A stretch of DNA of 64,000 nt from Bacteroidota bacterium (GCA_018267365.1 JAFDYQ010000015.1:1-64000), one strand, 5' to 3'. Counted from the first letter of the stretch, positions 9,195-19,003 are shown. Program-made: numbers and translations. The notes: generated by a model from the sequence alone, not told the origin.

Positions 9195-10816
9195 TCATAT
9201 TAGGTATAAACGGCGGCTTCCGTCCGGGCTATCAGGATGTCAGTGCAGTACTGATCAGAGATGGCGCTATAGTAGCAGCTATAGAGGAGGAGCGACTCAG
9301 CCGCGTGAAATATTCTGCGGGTCGCCTGCCACACCTGTCCATACTGGAGGTGCTGCGCATAGGGGGCATCAGCATACGAGATGTGGCCGTAGTAGCCTTT
9401 CATGGCTCTACCTGGGAGGCTGAGATAGATATGCGGATACAGCAGTATTTTGAAAATCATTTTGGCTACTGCCCGCCTATCCGGCGCTATCATCACCATG
9501 ATTGCCACGCTGCCGCTTCTTTTTTTAGTTCCGGCTTCCCGGAGGCTATGATCATGACCATGGACAACTCCGGCGATGGCATATCGCTACAGATAGCTGT
9601 GGGGAAAGGGAATACCATTGAAGTCGTAAAACGTTTTGCCCGGCCCAATAGTCTGGGACTTTTCTATTCGCTGCTGACACAGTTTTGTGGCTTTGTGAAG
9701 GATGGCGATGAGTACAAGCTAATGGGCCTCGCTGCCTATGGCGATAAGACACGCTATGACTTTTCCTGGCTGATCGCTTTTGACGGGGAGGAGTTAAAGC
9801 TTAACACGGACTATATCCATACTGTAGGTCCTAAAGCTCCCTCGTTGCATCGGGATGAGATGATCTTCAATCAGCTCTTTGAGGAGCGCATGGGTATGAG
9901 GCGCAGGCTGCCGCACGAAGAGATCAGTCAGGTATATAAAGACATAGCAGCCTCAGGGCAGTTGCTCTTTGAAAACATCGCACTACAGATAGCAGCTCAC
10001 TATCTCGTCACATCCGGTCAGAAATATCTCTGCACTGCGGGGGGGGCGGCACTAAACTGCCTCGCCAATCAGAGACTCATGAATGAGCTGCCGCTTCAAG
10101 GGTTTTTTGTGCAGCCCGCAGCATCAGATGCTGGTATCTCCCAGGGGGCAGCCTGGCTGGCATGTGTAGAGAATGGTATCACACCCGTAGCTCCCACAGA
10201 CGCATTTCTCGGCAATGAGTATACTGATAGAGAAATACAGCAGGTGCTGGATATCTGCCAGGTGCGATATGAGCATGTGGGCGATCCCGCTGCTATAGCT
10301 GCAGATCTGCTCGCCTCTGGCCTGGTCATAGGCTGGTACCAGGGGCGCATGGAGTTTGGCCCCAGGGCACTGGGCAATAGAAGCATTCTGGCTAATCCGG
10401 CTACTCCAGACATACAGTCGTTAGTAAACCGGAAAATAAAATTTCGTGAGGGTTTCCGGCCCTTTGGAGCGAGCGTGCCGGAGGAGGATTGCGCTACAAA
10501 TTTTGAGGGCAGGCTACCGGTAGCGCCCTACATGACTGTGACCTATCAGACACGAAAGGAAAAGGCTGATCTGCTGAGAGGCGTGACGCACGCTGATGGC
10601 AGCTGCCGCATACAGACTGTAAACGAGAAACAGAATAAACTATACTACAGGCTGCTCCATCTACTGAAAGAAAAGACAGGCTCAGGTGTTTGCCTCAATA
10701 CTTCTTTTAACCTGAAGTATGAGCCTATCGTCTGCACACCGCAGCAGGCGCTGGGTACATTTTTTGCCAGCGGTCTGGATGCGCTGATCATCGGTCACTT
10801 TATCATCAGAAAGTAG
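9191..10816 (+). CDS. NodU/CmcH-family carbamoyltransferase
   Basis: The 541-residue protein starts MIILGINGGF and holds the family's metal-binding run YHHHDCHAA (His102 and His106 the likely ligands) in a Kae1-like N-terminal domain. The C-terminal YrdC-like part contains FGPRALGNRSILANP (from residue 389), a hallmark of O-carbamoyltransferases such as NodU, CmcH and TobZ. The enzyme transfers carbamoyl from carbamoyl phosphate, via carbamoyl-AMP, to a hydroxyl group of a sugar or natural product. It overlaps the amidase gene by 4 bp and ends the operon, 2 bp short of a convergent glycosyltransferase gene. Length and motifs are intact. Confidence 0.88.
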   Translation: MIILGINGGFRPGYQDVSAVLIRDGAIVAAIEEERLSRVKYSAGRLPHLSILEVLRIGGISIRDVAVVAFHGSTWEAEIDMRIQQYFENHFGYCPPIRRYHHHDCHAAASFFSSGFPEAMIMTMDNSGDGISLQIAVGKGNTIEVVKRFARPNSLGLFYSLLTQFCGFVKDGDEYKLMGLAAYGDKTRYDFSWLIAFDGEELKLNTDYIHTVGPKAPSLHRDEMIFNQLFEERMGMRRRLPHEEISQVYKDIAASGQLLFENIALQIAAHYLVTSGQKYLCTAGGAALNCLANQRLMNELPLQGFFVQPAASDAGISQGAAWLACVENGITPVAPTDAFLGNEYTDREIQQVLDICQVRYEHVGDPAAIAADLLASGLVIGWYQGRMEFGPRALGNRSILANPATPDIQSLVNRKIKFREGFRPFGASVPEEDCATNFEGRLPVAPYMTVTYQTRKEKADLLRGVTHADGSCRIQTVNEKQNKLYYRLLHLLKEKTGSGVCLNTSFNLKYEPIVCTPQQALGTFFASGLDALIIGHFIIRK

Positions 10817-10818
10817 TT

Positions 10819-11727
10819 TTATAACGAAGCATCAGTAGCGGTGCGCCAGATGCGGTACTTGATCTGCTCCAGTATACCGGGCATCTGGTATAGGTCAGAG
10901 GCCCGGATGCCATCTCTGTATTTGGAGAGATTCTCCAGATAGGTAGCGAGCGGTTTTTTTAGCAGCGGCTCCTCTCCCTGCTCTATGGCGCGCACAGTAG
11001 TCCCGTTAAAGTGGATGAAGATGAGCGGATATTTTTCATCGAGGTAGATCTCGCCATCTCGTTCGGTCCGGTTTATCACAGCTTTATTCCACTCGGCCAC
11101 ATTGCAGCCCTTGTGGCGCAGTACATATGCTCCTTCGTTCATCACAGGCATCAGGTCCAGGTATTTCTGATCGTCAAACATGCCGCGAAGCGGATTTTTT
11201 TCACAGCGATAGGCACAGCAGGCTGCCCACCAGTCCAGGTGATCGATAGCCGCCCGGCTCACGGCTACAAAGCCAGCATTATACAGTCCCACACGAAAGT
11301 TTGCCTCCAGCCAGTTTTGATCTTTGCCGGGATCCCGCGGGTAGTGATGTGGTGTCAGCAAAAAATTGTAGGTATCCAGCTGATCGAAAAGGAAGGCATA
11401 GTCGCCAAAGAAATAAATATCATTATCAATATAGATCACTTTGTGGGCCTTCTCCTGCAGCAGATAGTGGAGGAATACCGGCTTCAGCGACCACCGCATC
11501 CTGTCTGCAGCGGATCCGTATTTGGATATAATGGTCTGTGCAGATGGCAGATGAGCCAGATCCGGAATGTGATACAAAGCTATATTGCCGAGAGGCAACT
11601 TGTCCATCAGATCCTCCGTGCACAGCACGTGAAGGAATGCGTCAGTATGTATCCTGCGCAGAGAGTCGTATAGAGCCAGTGTCTTGTGGAGATGATCTGC
11701 GGATGATATCGTGCAGAAGTGATACAT
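10819..11727 (-). CDS. Glycosyltransferase-like protein with DxD motif
   Basis: The 302-residue protein shows a GT-A-type architecture: an N-terminal segment VLCTEDL, a conserved KPVFLHYLL stretch, and then the strand KVIYIDNDIYFFGD with a DxD metal and nucleotide-sugar site at Asp101-x-Asp103. A later NAGFVAVSR and DQKYLDL resemble GT8-like enzymes. It would attach a sugar using a nucleotide-sugar donor in the cytoplasm. It faces the carbamoyltransferase gene tail to tail and closes the glycan cluster. There is no membrane segment. Donor and acceptor are unknown, and the family assignment rests on motif order only. Confidence 0.7.
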   Translation of the reverse strand: MYHFCTISSADHLHKTLALYDSLRRIHTDAFLHVLCTEDLMDKLPLGNIALYHIPDLAHLPSAQTIISKYGSAADRMRWSLKPVFLHYLLQEKAHKVIYIDNDIYFFGDYAFLFDQLDTYNFLLTPHHYPRDPGKDQNWLEANFRVGLYNAGFVAVSRAAIDHLDWWAACCAYRCEKNPLRGMFDDQKYLDLMPVMNEGAYVLRHKGCNVAEWNKAVINRTERDGEIYLDEKYPLIFIHFNGTTVRAIEQGEEPLLKKPLATYLENLSKYRDGIRASDLYQMPGILEQIKYRIWRTATDASL

Positions 11728-11766
11728 GATATCCGAAGTTATGCAAAATGCCCTAATCCTTCCTGA

Positions 11767-12567
11767 TTATAATAGTTGAAAAGGGTCCGCGTCTCTGAGA
11801 AACTGAAACTGACGGCGCACCTTCACCAGCTCGCTATAGCTCAGGCTCGTAGTAAATACATCTGCATCTTTTTCTCTACGGTAAATGATATTTCCCAGTG
11901 GGTCTATCACGGATGTATCACCCTGGTACAGCATCCCTGCACCGTCCTCTCCCACGCGATTGACGCCGATCACATAGGTTTGATTTTCTATGGCCCGGGC
12001 TTGCAGCAGCGTCTTCCATGCCAGCGCTCTGCGGTCAGGCCAGCAGGCAGAGTATATCAGCAGGTCGTAAGCAGCCTCGCGCTGGTCATTGATCGCATTT
12101 CGCGACCATACCGGAAATCGAAGATCATAGCAGATCATAGGGCATATACGCCAGCCCTGCAGCGTCACTATCAGCCGCTCTGCGCCTGCGGTATATATCT
12201 TCGGCTCATCTGACAGGGAGAATAGATGCTTTTTATCATAGCTTTCAAGGCTGCCATCGGGACGCATCCAGATGAGGCGGTTATAATATTTGCGGTCCTG
12301 GCCGTCATCTTCGTATAGCATCAGGCTACCGGTTATCACACAGTTTTTTCTGGCTGCTGCCTGCCGCATCCATCCCACCGCCCTGCCGTCCATAGCCTCT
12401 GCGAGGCGTACCGGCACCATGCTAAAGCCCGTGCTGAACATCTCCGGCAGCACCACCAGATCCACATCAGTGATGCTATCAGTCAGTCTGTCTATCATGC
12501 CGAGATTGGCACCTATATCTTCCCAGTGGAGAGCCGTCTGTATAGTAGCGATGCGCAGATCAGTCAT
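11767..12567 (-). CDS. Omega-amidase (YafV/Nit2-like nitrilase)
   Basis: The 266-residue protein has the nitrilase triad Glu42 (LPEMFSTGFSM), Lys112 (YDKKHLFSLSDE) and Cys146 (ICYDLRFPVW). The sequences around the triad match the YafV/Nit2 omega-amidases, which hydrolyse alpha-ketoglutaramate and alpha-ketosuccinamate in methionine salvage and glutamine transamination. It is cytoplasmic, transcribed alone, and divergent from the histidine kinase gene. It differs clearly from the amidase at 8379 in the neighbourhood of each catalytic residue, so the two are not recent duplicates. Confidence 0.85.
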   Translation of the reverse strand: MTDLRIATIQTALHWEDIGANLGMIDRLTDSITDVDLVVLPEMFSTGFSMVPVRLAEAMDGRAVGWMRQAAARKNCVITGSLMLYEDDGQDRKYYNRLIWMRPDGSLESYDKKHLFSLSDEPKIYTAGAERLIVTLQGWRICPMICYDLRFPVWSRNAINDQREAAYDLLIYSACWPDRRALAWKTLLQARAIENQTYVIGVNRVGEDGAGMLYQGDTSVIDPLGNIIYRREKDADVFTTSLSYSELVKVRRQFQFLRDADPFQLL

Positions 12568-12638
12568 TGGTGCAAAGATAATGAAAGGTTAACCACCCTC
12601 ATGGGGATAATCAGCTATTTTATGGAACTTAGCATCTG

Positions 12639-13679
12639 ATGAAAGGCAGCATACAATGGGGCGTGTCCGTACTGACGGCTATGGTCGTATCACTGACTAC
12701 TACCCTCATCATGTATCTGGCAGATCTGCTGCACTGGGCCAGATTTGATCAGTCTCTTTATTTTATCCTGCCACCGCTTGTTTTTCTCTCATGCTATCTG
12801 ATAGTGTATGTCACCGTGCGGGAGTTTATTTTCATCAAGCTACTGCGCATATATGAGCTGATAGATGGTTTCCGGCAGGATAAAAGTGATATAGAGGACA
12901 AGAATATTTTTGATGCAGTGCAGACTCGTGTGATAGAGTTTTCGCTGCAGAAATCAAAAGAGATAGAGCAACTAAAAAAACTAGAGCAGTACCGCAAGGA
13001 ATTTTTAGGTAATGTGTCACACGAGCTCAAGACACCTATCTTTAATATACAAGGCTACCTGGAGACGCTCCTAGATGGTGGGATGGAAGACGGCAAGATA
13101 GCCAGAGACTTTCTCACGCGTGCCTCACGCAATACGGAGCGCCTCAGCGAAATAGTGAGTGATCTGCTACTCATATCTCAGTATGAGTCCGGAGACCTGA
13201 CGCTGCATATGAGTACATACGACATCGTAGACCAGGTGCGGGAGGTCTATGAGAGCTTTATGATACAGGCCCGGTCTAAGAATATTGATCTGCGATTTCG
13301 TGATATGACCATGGCACCTGTATTCGTCACGGCAGACAAACTGAGGATCGGACAGGTATTTTACAATCTCGTGGCCAATGCGATCAAATATTGCAATGAG
13401 GGTTGTTTTGTTTCAGCATCCTTTACAGACCAAGGGGATAAAATACTAATAGAGATACGTGACAATGGTCCTGGCATAGCCCAGGAGCACCTGAGCCGGC
13501 TGTTTGAGCGCTTCTATAGGGTAGATCGTGCGCGATCGCGTGACAAGGGGGGTACTGGCCTCGGCCTGGCTATCGCCAAACACATCGTAGAGGCACACAA
13601 GCAGTCCATCACTGTGACCAGCGCCGTAGGCCTCGGTACTACGTTCTCCTTTTCGCTGCAAAGACCGGTGGCCGGCTGA
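12639..13679 (+). CDS. Sensor histidine kinase (PhoR-like)
   Basis: The 346-residue protein has two N-terminal membrane helices (about 8-30 and 40-60) with a very short external loop, so it probably senses within or near the membrane. A linker is followed by a HisKA domain with His128 in NVSHELKTPIFNIQGYL, and a HATPase domain with an N box (NLVANAIKY), G1 (DNGPGIA) and G2 (GGTGLGLAIAKHIV). No response regulator gene is adjacent. The only OmpR-type regulator in the window, at 38656, is 25 kb away; pairing the two is speculation, although PhoR-like kinases in Bacteroidota commonly act with that type of regulator. Confidence 0.88.
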   Translation: MKGSIQWGVSVLTAMVVSLTTTLIMYLADLLHWARFDQSLYFILPPLVFLSCYLIVYVTVREFIFIKLLRIYELIDGFRQDKSDIEDKNIFDAVQTRVIEFSLQKSKEIEQLKKLEQYRKEFLGNVSHELKTPIFNIQGYLETLLDGGMEDGKIARDFLTRASRNTERLSEIVSDLLLISQYESGDLTLHMSTYDIVDQVREVYESFMIQARSKNIDLRFRDMTMAPVFVTADKLRIGQVFYNLVANAIKYCNEGCFVSASFTDQGDKILIEIRDNGPGIAQEHLSRLFERFYRVDRARSRDKGGTGLGLAIAKHIVEAHKQSITVTSAVGLGTTFSFSLQRPVAG

Positions 13680-13775
13680 CCTGTCTGTTAAATCGTTCAA
13701 ATTTGTAGCGACTAGCGCTTGTTTCTGTGAAAAAGTGAGGACACGTCCCCGATTAGGATTAACTTGCTTAGCGGA

Positions 13776-16700
13776 GTGAAAAAGATACTTTTTCTGGTTA
13801 GCTTTTGTCTGCTGATGGCCGATATGGGGCTGGCCCAGCCGGAGGTGTCGCACTATGCAGACTCCGTACGCTGGAGCCTGCAGTATGTCCGGCGGCGTCT
13901 GGCCGTGCGGGATAGTTTTTTCACGGTCACTGCAGACTCTCTGAGCCGCTATGCCGTCAGTGATACTTTCTCTCCCGGTCAGCAGGTGGCAAATCTTCAC
14001 GGCCTGCACCAGCTACTGCTGCGAATGACAGATCGCAGTGCGCTGCTGGATGGCAGATATATGGATCAGCTCCAGTTTGCTTTCTCTGTCATGGACTGGC
14101 GCAGAGAGGGCGTATTGTATGATCAGCTATCCCTTTCTGCCGGCTTTGCCCTGAGATGTGCGGCGCTTTTTGCAGGAGATACAGCCGGTCGGCGGTTTAT
14201 CAGCTATATGGCAGAGAGCGATCCCGGCCAGGTCCTTGCGAGTGCAGACCAGCTCCCTGGTGACGTCTATTATCGCCATGTGATAGAGCAGGCTATCCTC
14301 AGCGATCCGGATTTTGCCAAGCGATATTTATTCAGTGACAATACTGTCAGTCGCACCGCAGCCTCGAGTACTGATACTCAGGTGCGAGGGCTATTTAAAT
14401 TATTCAGCGACTACGGAAGCAGAACTCCGGCATATGTACTATACGATGCAGTGGCGAGGGATATCATCTCAAAGTCAGAGGCGGACTCTATAGCACAAGA
14501 TAGCCGTATGATGCTGCGCATCCTTATCTCTCTGCTGGCTACTGAGCACCCGCTGGGCAAACGCTCCCTGCTGCGCGAAACAGAATATAGGGTGGTGGAG
14601 CAGATGAGGGCATCTTCCCTATGGTCACAGGCCAGGATTTCTGAGGTTTTCGCCCCTCTGAGTGCTGACGAAAAGCTGGTCATGCTGGCATACGGCTACA
14701 GAGAGTGCGGGTCCAGGGCGCTGGGAGTATACCTGCACCTCATGGAGAGCGCTGACCTCAGTACCGTGAGTCCCGCACTGATCAGAAACCTATCTGATGG
14801 ACCACTGCCCGGCCTTATCAAAGCACTGGACAAGGAAGACAAGCTTGCTGCATTTCTGGAGCCTTTCGGGCCGGAGGAGCAGCACAGTATGACCAGGCTG
14901 CTGGCGGCTGGTGACAGGCACGAAGGCACCCCGCTGCTACGTACTGTGATAGCTACTGCCGAAGCTGAAAACCCGAGCGCACCCGCAGAGGAGCCTGAGC
15001 CGGAGGCAAAGGCAGAGCCGGTCGTAAAGGATACTGCCCGGCCGCACAAAACGTCAAAACCCAAGCCGGAGCCTGCTGATGAGATAGCTGTACAGCCGAT
15101 ACATATAGTACTCAGTGACTCAGCCCGAGGACTGCTCGCGCTGAAGCGAAATATCTTTATGGCGCTGCAGGACATACCCTCCTTTGTGCATAAATCCTAT
15201 GCCCGCGCTGCACTGCTATTCGCCGCAATGGTAGAGCCTGACGAGGTGATCAAGAAAATAGAAATGTATAAGGGCAAATACTGGTGTAAGGAGGTACTGG
15301 AGCGGGCAGCGCTGAATGCCCCCATAAATGCGCGTAGATACCTGGACAATAAAACACACCCCGTCACAGTGATCCTCACATATAGCCAAAACCCCGCCAT
15401 AAAAAAGCTGATCAGGCTCAACCGTGAGGCAGAGTACCAGTCTAAGCCCTTTCTGCTGTTTGATGAAATAGTACGTGATAGCCTCAGCCTCTCAGATGCC
15501 ACAGAGATCAGCAGCAGTGAGGCGCGTCTGTTTCGCGAGCTGATGCGTATCTCTGCCCGGGCCAACTGTCTGGGCCGGTACAATGTAGAAGAAGAGATGA
15601 ACTACTATGCGCTGCACTATGTGCGGACGCTCAATGATAAGACCGGCCAGCCGGAGGCCATCAGGTTTGCGGCGGTAGATGAGCTGAGCTGTGATGAACT
15701 CTACTATATGATGGTATATGGCAGGGAGGAGGTATTCAACTCTACATTTGAGGGTATGTATGCGCGGTTTGAACGCAAGTGCAGCGCCAGCGGACAATGG
15801 ACAGCAGCACATTTTGCAGCTTTTCCGCACTATAGGTCTTTTATAGCGCTGTGCGCTACATATGGCAGACTGGACAGGTTTCTTTCCCTATTCGCCCCGT
15901 CAGACCGTATAGAGCTGCTCACCGCCTTTGCTACCGGCCTGCAAAACGAACCCGACGAGCTATCTGAAGCGGCTACGGTCGCAGAGACCATAGCCAATAC
16001 AAATACCCCGTCTACGCTGCAGACCCTGCTCTCTGTGGTCAAAAATTCTTATGAGGTATTTGATTCTGTACAGGATTACAACGGTATGTCTATCTACGGT
16101 ATACTGGCTGCGCTCTGCCGTGACAAAGCCTCCCCTGACAGACCCTGGTATACTATGATGGCACGTAAATATAAGACGGGCTCATTGACTACTTTATCCA
16201 GCCGGGCACTGACCGGGCAGAAGCCCTTTATAGAGCGTATGTATTTCTATGATGATGAAGATGGCCGCGACTCTTATCAAAATTTTATAAAGACTTTCTC
16301 CGGGTCACATGACTGGCGCATAGAGCAAAACTATAGCTATGTGAAAGTGGCCTCGCAGACAGGCGCAAAGATCGAACTATATGCCAATAAGGCAGACCTG
16401 CCGGAGAGTGGAGACAAGGAGATATGCAAGATCATAGCGGACAATGGCTACGAGGTGAAATGCGTGATACACAGAGGTCATAGTTTTCATACGGAGGAAA
16501 CGCTGAATAAAGTGCCTAGTACGGCACGCTTTGTACTGGTCGGCTCGTGTGGCGGCTTTTACAAAATAAACATAGCCCTGCGCAAAGCTCCTGATGCACA
16601 GATCATAGCCACCCGGCAGATTGGGGTAAAGCAGGTGAACGACCCGCTACTCTACAGCTTTAATGAGTACCTCCGCCAGGGTCGTGATATCAATTGGAAG

Positions 16701-16823
16701 ACCTTCTGGGATGAGATGAAAACCAAGGTAGGTGCCAGTAGTTACTTTAATGATTATGTGCCGCCGCACAAAAACCTGGAGGCCATGTTTGTCAGGGCAT
16801 ATTACGAGATCATGGGCGGATGA
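13776..16823 (+). CDS. Large exported protein with caspase-like C-terminal domain (paralogue A)
   Basis: I place the start at GTG 13776 (1,015 residues), because it gives a clean signal peptide MKKILFLVSFCLLMADMGLAQ; a TTG at 13764 is possible. No known family is recognised as a whole. A helical module near residues 208-278 recurs near 555-620, and a Pro/Glu/Lys-rich linker lies around 390-435. From residue 822 the domain beginning MYFYDDEDG is shared with the next gene. It contains a strand ending VIHRGHS (His902) and a second strand ending LVGSCGG (Cys925), the arrangement of the catalytic His and Cys of clan CD cysteine peptidases. Peptidase activity is inferred, not shown. It overlaps the next gene by 4 bp. 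Confidence 0.75.
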   Translation: MKKILFLVSFCLLMADMGLAQPEVSHYADSVRWSLQYVRRRLAVRDSFFTVTADSLSRYAVSDTFSPGQQVANLHGLHQLLLRMTDRSALLDGRYMDQLQFAFSVMDWRREGVLYDQLSLSAGFALRCAALFAGDTAGRRFISYMAESDPGQVLASADQLPGDVYYRHVIEQAILSDPDFAKRYLFSDNTVSRTAASSTDTQVRGLFKLFSDYGSRTPAYVLYDAVARDIISKSEADSIAQDSRMMLRILISLLATEHPLGKRSLLRETEYRVVEQMRASSLWSQARISEVFAPLSADEKLVMLAYGYRECGSRALGVYLHLMESADLSTVSPALIRNLSDGPLPGLIKALDKEDKLAAFLEPFGPEEQHSMTRLLAAGDRHEGTPLLRTVIATAEAENPSAPAEEPEPEAKAEPVVKDTARPHKTSKPKPEPADEIAVQPIHIVLSDSARGLLALKRNIFMALQDIPSFVHKSYARAALLFAAMVEPDEVIKKIEMYKGKYWCKEVLERAALNAPINARRYLDNKTHPVTVILTYSQNPAIKKLIRLNREAEYQSKPFLLFDEIVRDSLSLSDATEISSSEARLFRELMRISARANCLGRYNVEEEMNYYALHYVRTLNDKTGQPEAIRFAAVDELSCDELYYMMVYGREEVFNSTFEGMYARFERKCSASGQWTAAHFAAFPHYRSFIALCATYGRLDRFLSLFAPSDRIELLTAFATGLQNEPDELSEAATVAETIANTNTPSTLQTLLSVVKNSYEVFDSVQDYNGMSIYGILAALCRDKASPDRPWYTMMARKYKTGSLTTLSSRALTGQKPFIERMYFYDDEDGRDSYQNFIKTFSGSHDWRIEQNYSYVKVASQTGAKIELYANKADLPESGDKEICKIIADNGYEVKCVIHRGHSFHTEETLNKVPSTARFVLVGSCGGFYKINIALRKAPDAQIIATRQIGVKQVNDPLLYSFNEYLRQGRDINWKTFWDEMKTKVGASSYFNDYVPPHKNLEAMFVRAYYEIMGG

Positions 16824-18916
16824 ATAATTGGATCAGACATATCACGCTTTGCATCTGTATGATGGCTGGCTGCACTATGCAGGCACAGCTTCATCCGCCG
16901 GAGAGCCGGATGGATTTTATACAGGCAGATATTCAGCGCATAGACAGGCTGGATGGCCGGGAAGATCGCAAGGCTGAGACCGGAGACTCCGCGCGCAGTG
17001 CCCTTGCTTTTCATGCTTTTTTTGTTTTGCCGGATACGATAGACACCTATATCAAAGGAAATTTTGATGAGGCCGACAAAGCGTTCTACAGGGATTATCT
17101 CTTTCGCTCATTGCGCAGGGTACATGGCCGCAATTACTACGCGGCCAGGTTTTTTGATGCCCTTTTTAGTCAACTCTATAAGGAGCTGAAAGGTATCAAG
17201 TCCGGCCAACTCTATCCGGTGCTGGTAGCCAATGTGCCCCTCTCTATCCAGACCATCGGTATGTATAAGCGAGATCCGGCTGCGGATTCGTTTCTGTGCT
17301 ATGCCGCACATATCAACCCTGATTTGATCTTTCTCAATATCGAGGAGTTTCAGAAACAATCCTATGCGCCCCATGTGGTAGAGTATGCTGCGAAATATGC
17401 ACCGCAGATGGCCAAAAAGTATTTTCTCAAAAACGATCCGGTCATGAATATCCTGCAGAATAGTGCAGACAGTGCAGTCCGGGTACTGCTGCAGATCACG
17501 CATGATATAGGTAAGAAGTCTAATGGCTATGTATTGCTGGATGATATAGTGAATGGTCGCCTCACCATACCACAGGCCGACTCCATAGGCTCAGACAGCT
17601 ATGCCTGTCTCACCGCGCTGATGAATATCCGCAAGAAAAAGCACCCTCTGGGAGAATACTCTCTGGAGCAGGAGCTGGAGGTGCAGGCGCTAAAATACGT
17701 GCGCAGGGTGAATGATCTGCACAATGAGAAAGATGAGGTCCGCTTCCGGTCGGTAAATAAGTTTTCTGCGGAGCAGCTGTATACATTGATAGTGTATAGT
17801 GAGGAGGAGATATTTACGAGTACTTTCAATGGTATCTATAAAAGGTTTAGCGTAAAGCTGGGCAAGGAAGACGGCTTCAGATTCATCCAGTCCATGGGTG
17901 GCAACCGCTTCCGCACTTTTATCAAGCAGTGTGCCGCCTATGGCAATCTGGATGTGTTTCTCCAAACAATGACACCCGAGGAGCGCAATATTTTGCTGGT
18001 GAAATTTGCGGCAGGCCTGGACCGCGATGGTACAGACATATCTCAGGCGGTAGAGGTAGCGGATGCCTATACGAGTATCCATGACACGGCTATACAGTCC
18101 ATACTGCAGCGGACTATAGCCATGGAGCTGGAGCGCGTCACTGCCGGGCATGACAAGAAGGGCATGGCGATCTATGGTCTGCTGTCCAATCTCTTTGCCA
18201 ACAGTACCCTCTTCCAGGCAGCCTGGTATGCCAATATCTCTGACAAGTATAAATTGCCTCCTATAGATATCCTGCCGTCTGCGCGGCTTTTTGAGTCAAA
18301 TAAGTCGTGTATATGGCACATGTATTTCTATGATGATGAGGACGGCGGAGTTTCCTTTCAGACATTCCTCAATACTTTTCGTGACGCAGCCTGGACCATA
18401 GATGAGCATAGTCCGCTCTATGTGCGCATCACCTCCAGGGGAGGCAAACCGGTAGAGATCTATGCCAATAGGCCCAAGGAGGAATATAACGGTCAGGCCT
18501 ACCTGGAGCATTACTTTGATAGTCTGGGCATCACGCCTGATGTACTCATACACCGCGGCCACAGCTACTATGCCTCCAAGACGATCGAAAAAACCAAAAC
18601 AGATACAAAAATATTTGTATTGGGATCATGCGGCGGCTATCACAACCTGACCAATATCATAGACCGGGCACCCGAGGTCAATATCATCTCATCCAAACAG
18701 ATAGGCGTCTATGCTGTCAATAATCCCATCCTTAAGGAGCTGGCAGACACCATCCGCAGTGGCAAGGATATAGACTGGCAGCTGCTCTGGGCGCGTGTGG
18801 ACGCCCGCCTGAAGGGGCACTCACAATACTCTAAATTTCTAGACTACGTACCGCCACACAAAAACCTCGGCGCTATCTTTATCCGTGCCTATAACAATCT
18901 GGTAGCGACTAACTAA
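16820..18916 (+). CDS. Exported protein with caspase-like C-terminal domain (paralogue B)
   Basis: This 698-residue paralogue begins inside the stop of paralogue A (ATGA). Its N-terminus has a hydrophobic segment ending MMAGC, which could be a lipobox (lipidated Cys18), with an alternative cleavage after AQA. It holds one copy of the helical module that A holds twice (LFDEIVRD-like segment, then HPLGEYSLEQELE and the EEEIFTSTFNGIYKRF region). From residue 501 it carries the same C-terminal domain, with VLIHRGHSYY (His581) and FVLGSCGGYH (Cys604). The His-Cys spacing of 23 residues is identical in both proteins, which argues that the pair is functional. No function is known; co-expression suggests that A and B work together on the outer or periplasmic side. 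Confidence 0.75.
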   Translation: MNNWIRHITLCICMMAGCTMQAQLHPPESRMDFIQADIQRIDRLDGREDRKAETGDSARSALAFHAFFVLPDTIDTYIKGNFDEADKAFYRDYLFRSLRRVHGRNYYAARFFDALFSQLYKELKGIKSGQLYPVLVANVPLSIQTIGMYKRDPAADSFLCYAAHINPDLIFLNIEEFQKQSYAPHVVEYAAKYAPQMAKKYFLKNDPVMNILQNSADSAVRVLLQITHDIGKKSNGYVLLDDIVNGRLTIPQADSIGSDSYACLTALMNIRKKKHPLGEYSLEQELEVQALKYVRRVNDLHNEKDEVRFRSVNKFSAEQLYTLIVYSEEEIFTSTFNGIYKRFSVKLGKEDGFRFIQSMGGNRFRTFIKQCAAYGNLDVFLQTMTPEERNILLVKFAAGLDRDGTDISQAVEVADAYTSIHDTAIQSILQRTIAMELERVTAGHDKKGMAIYGLLSNLFANSTLFQAAWYANISDKYKLPPIDILPSARLFESNKSCIWHMYFYDDEDGGVSFQTFLNTFRDAAWTIDEHSPLYVRITSRGGKPVEIYANRPKEEYNGQAYLEHYFDSLGITPDVLIHRGHSYYASKTIEKTKTDTKIFVLGSCGGYHNLTNIIDRAPEVNIISSKQIGVYAVNNPILKELADTIRSGKDIDWQLLWARVDARLKGHSQYSKFLDYVPPHKNLGAIFIRAYNNLVATN

Positions 18917-19003
18917 CATAGGCTTAGGCTGGAAGTAATAACCACCACTGCGATACGTGGACAAGCTGTGATAAAATAGTCTGCATATCGATGTGAATCG
19001 GAC

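Noticed and set aside
13446-14009. A 187-codon minus-strand frame across the histidine kinase end and the next gene
   Set aside because: It overlaps two supported genes on the other strand and contains no motif.
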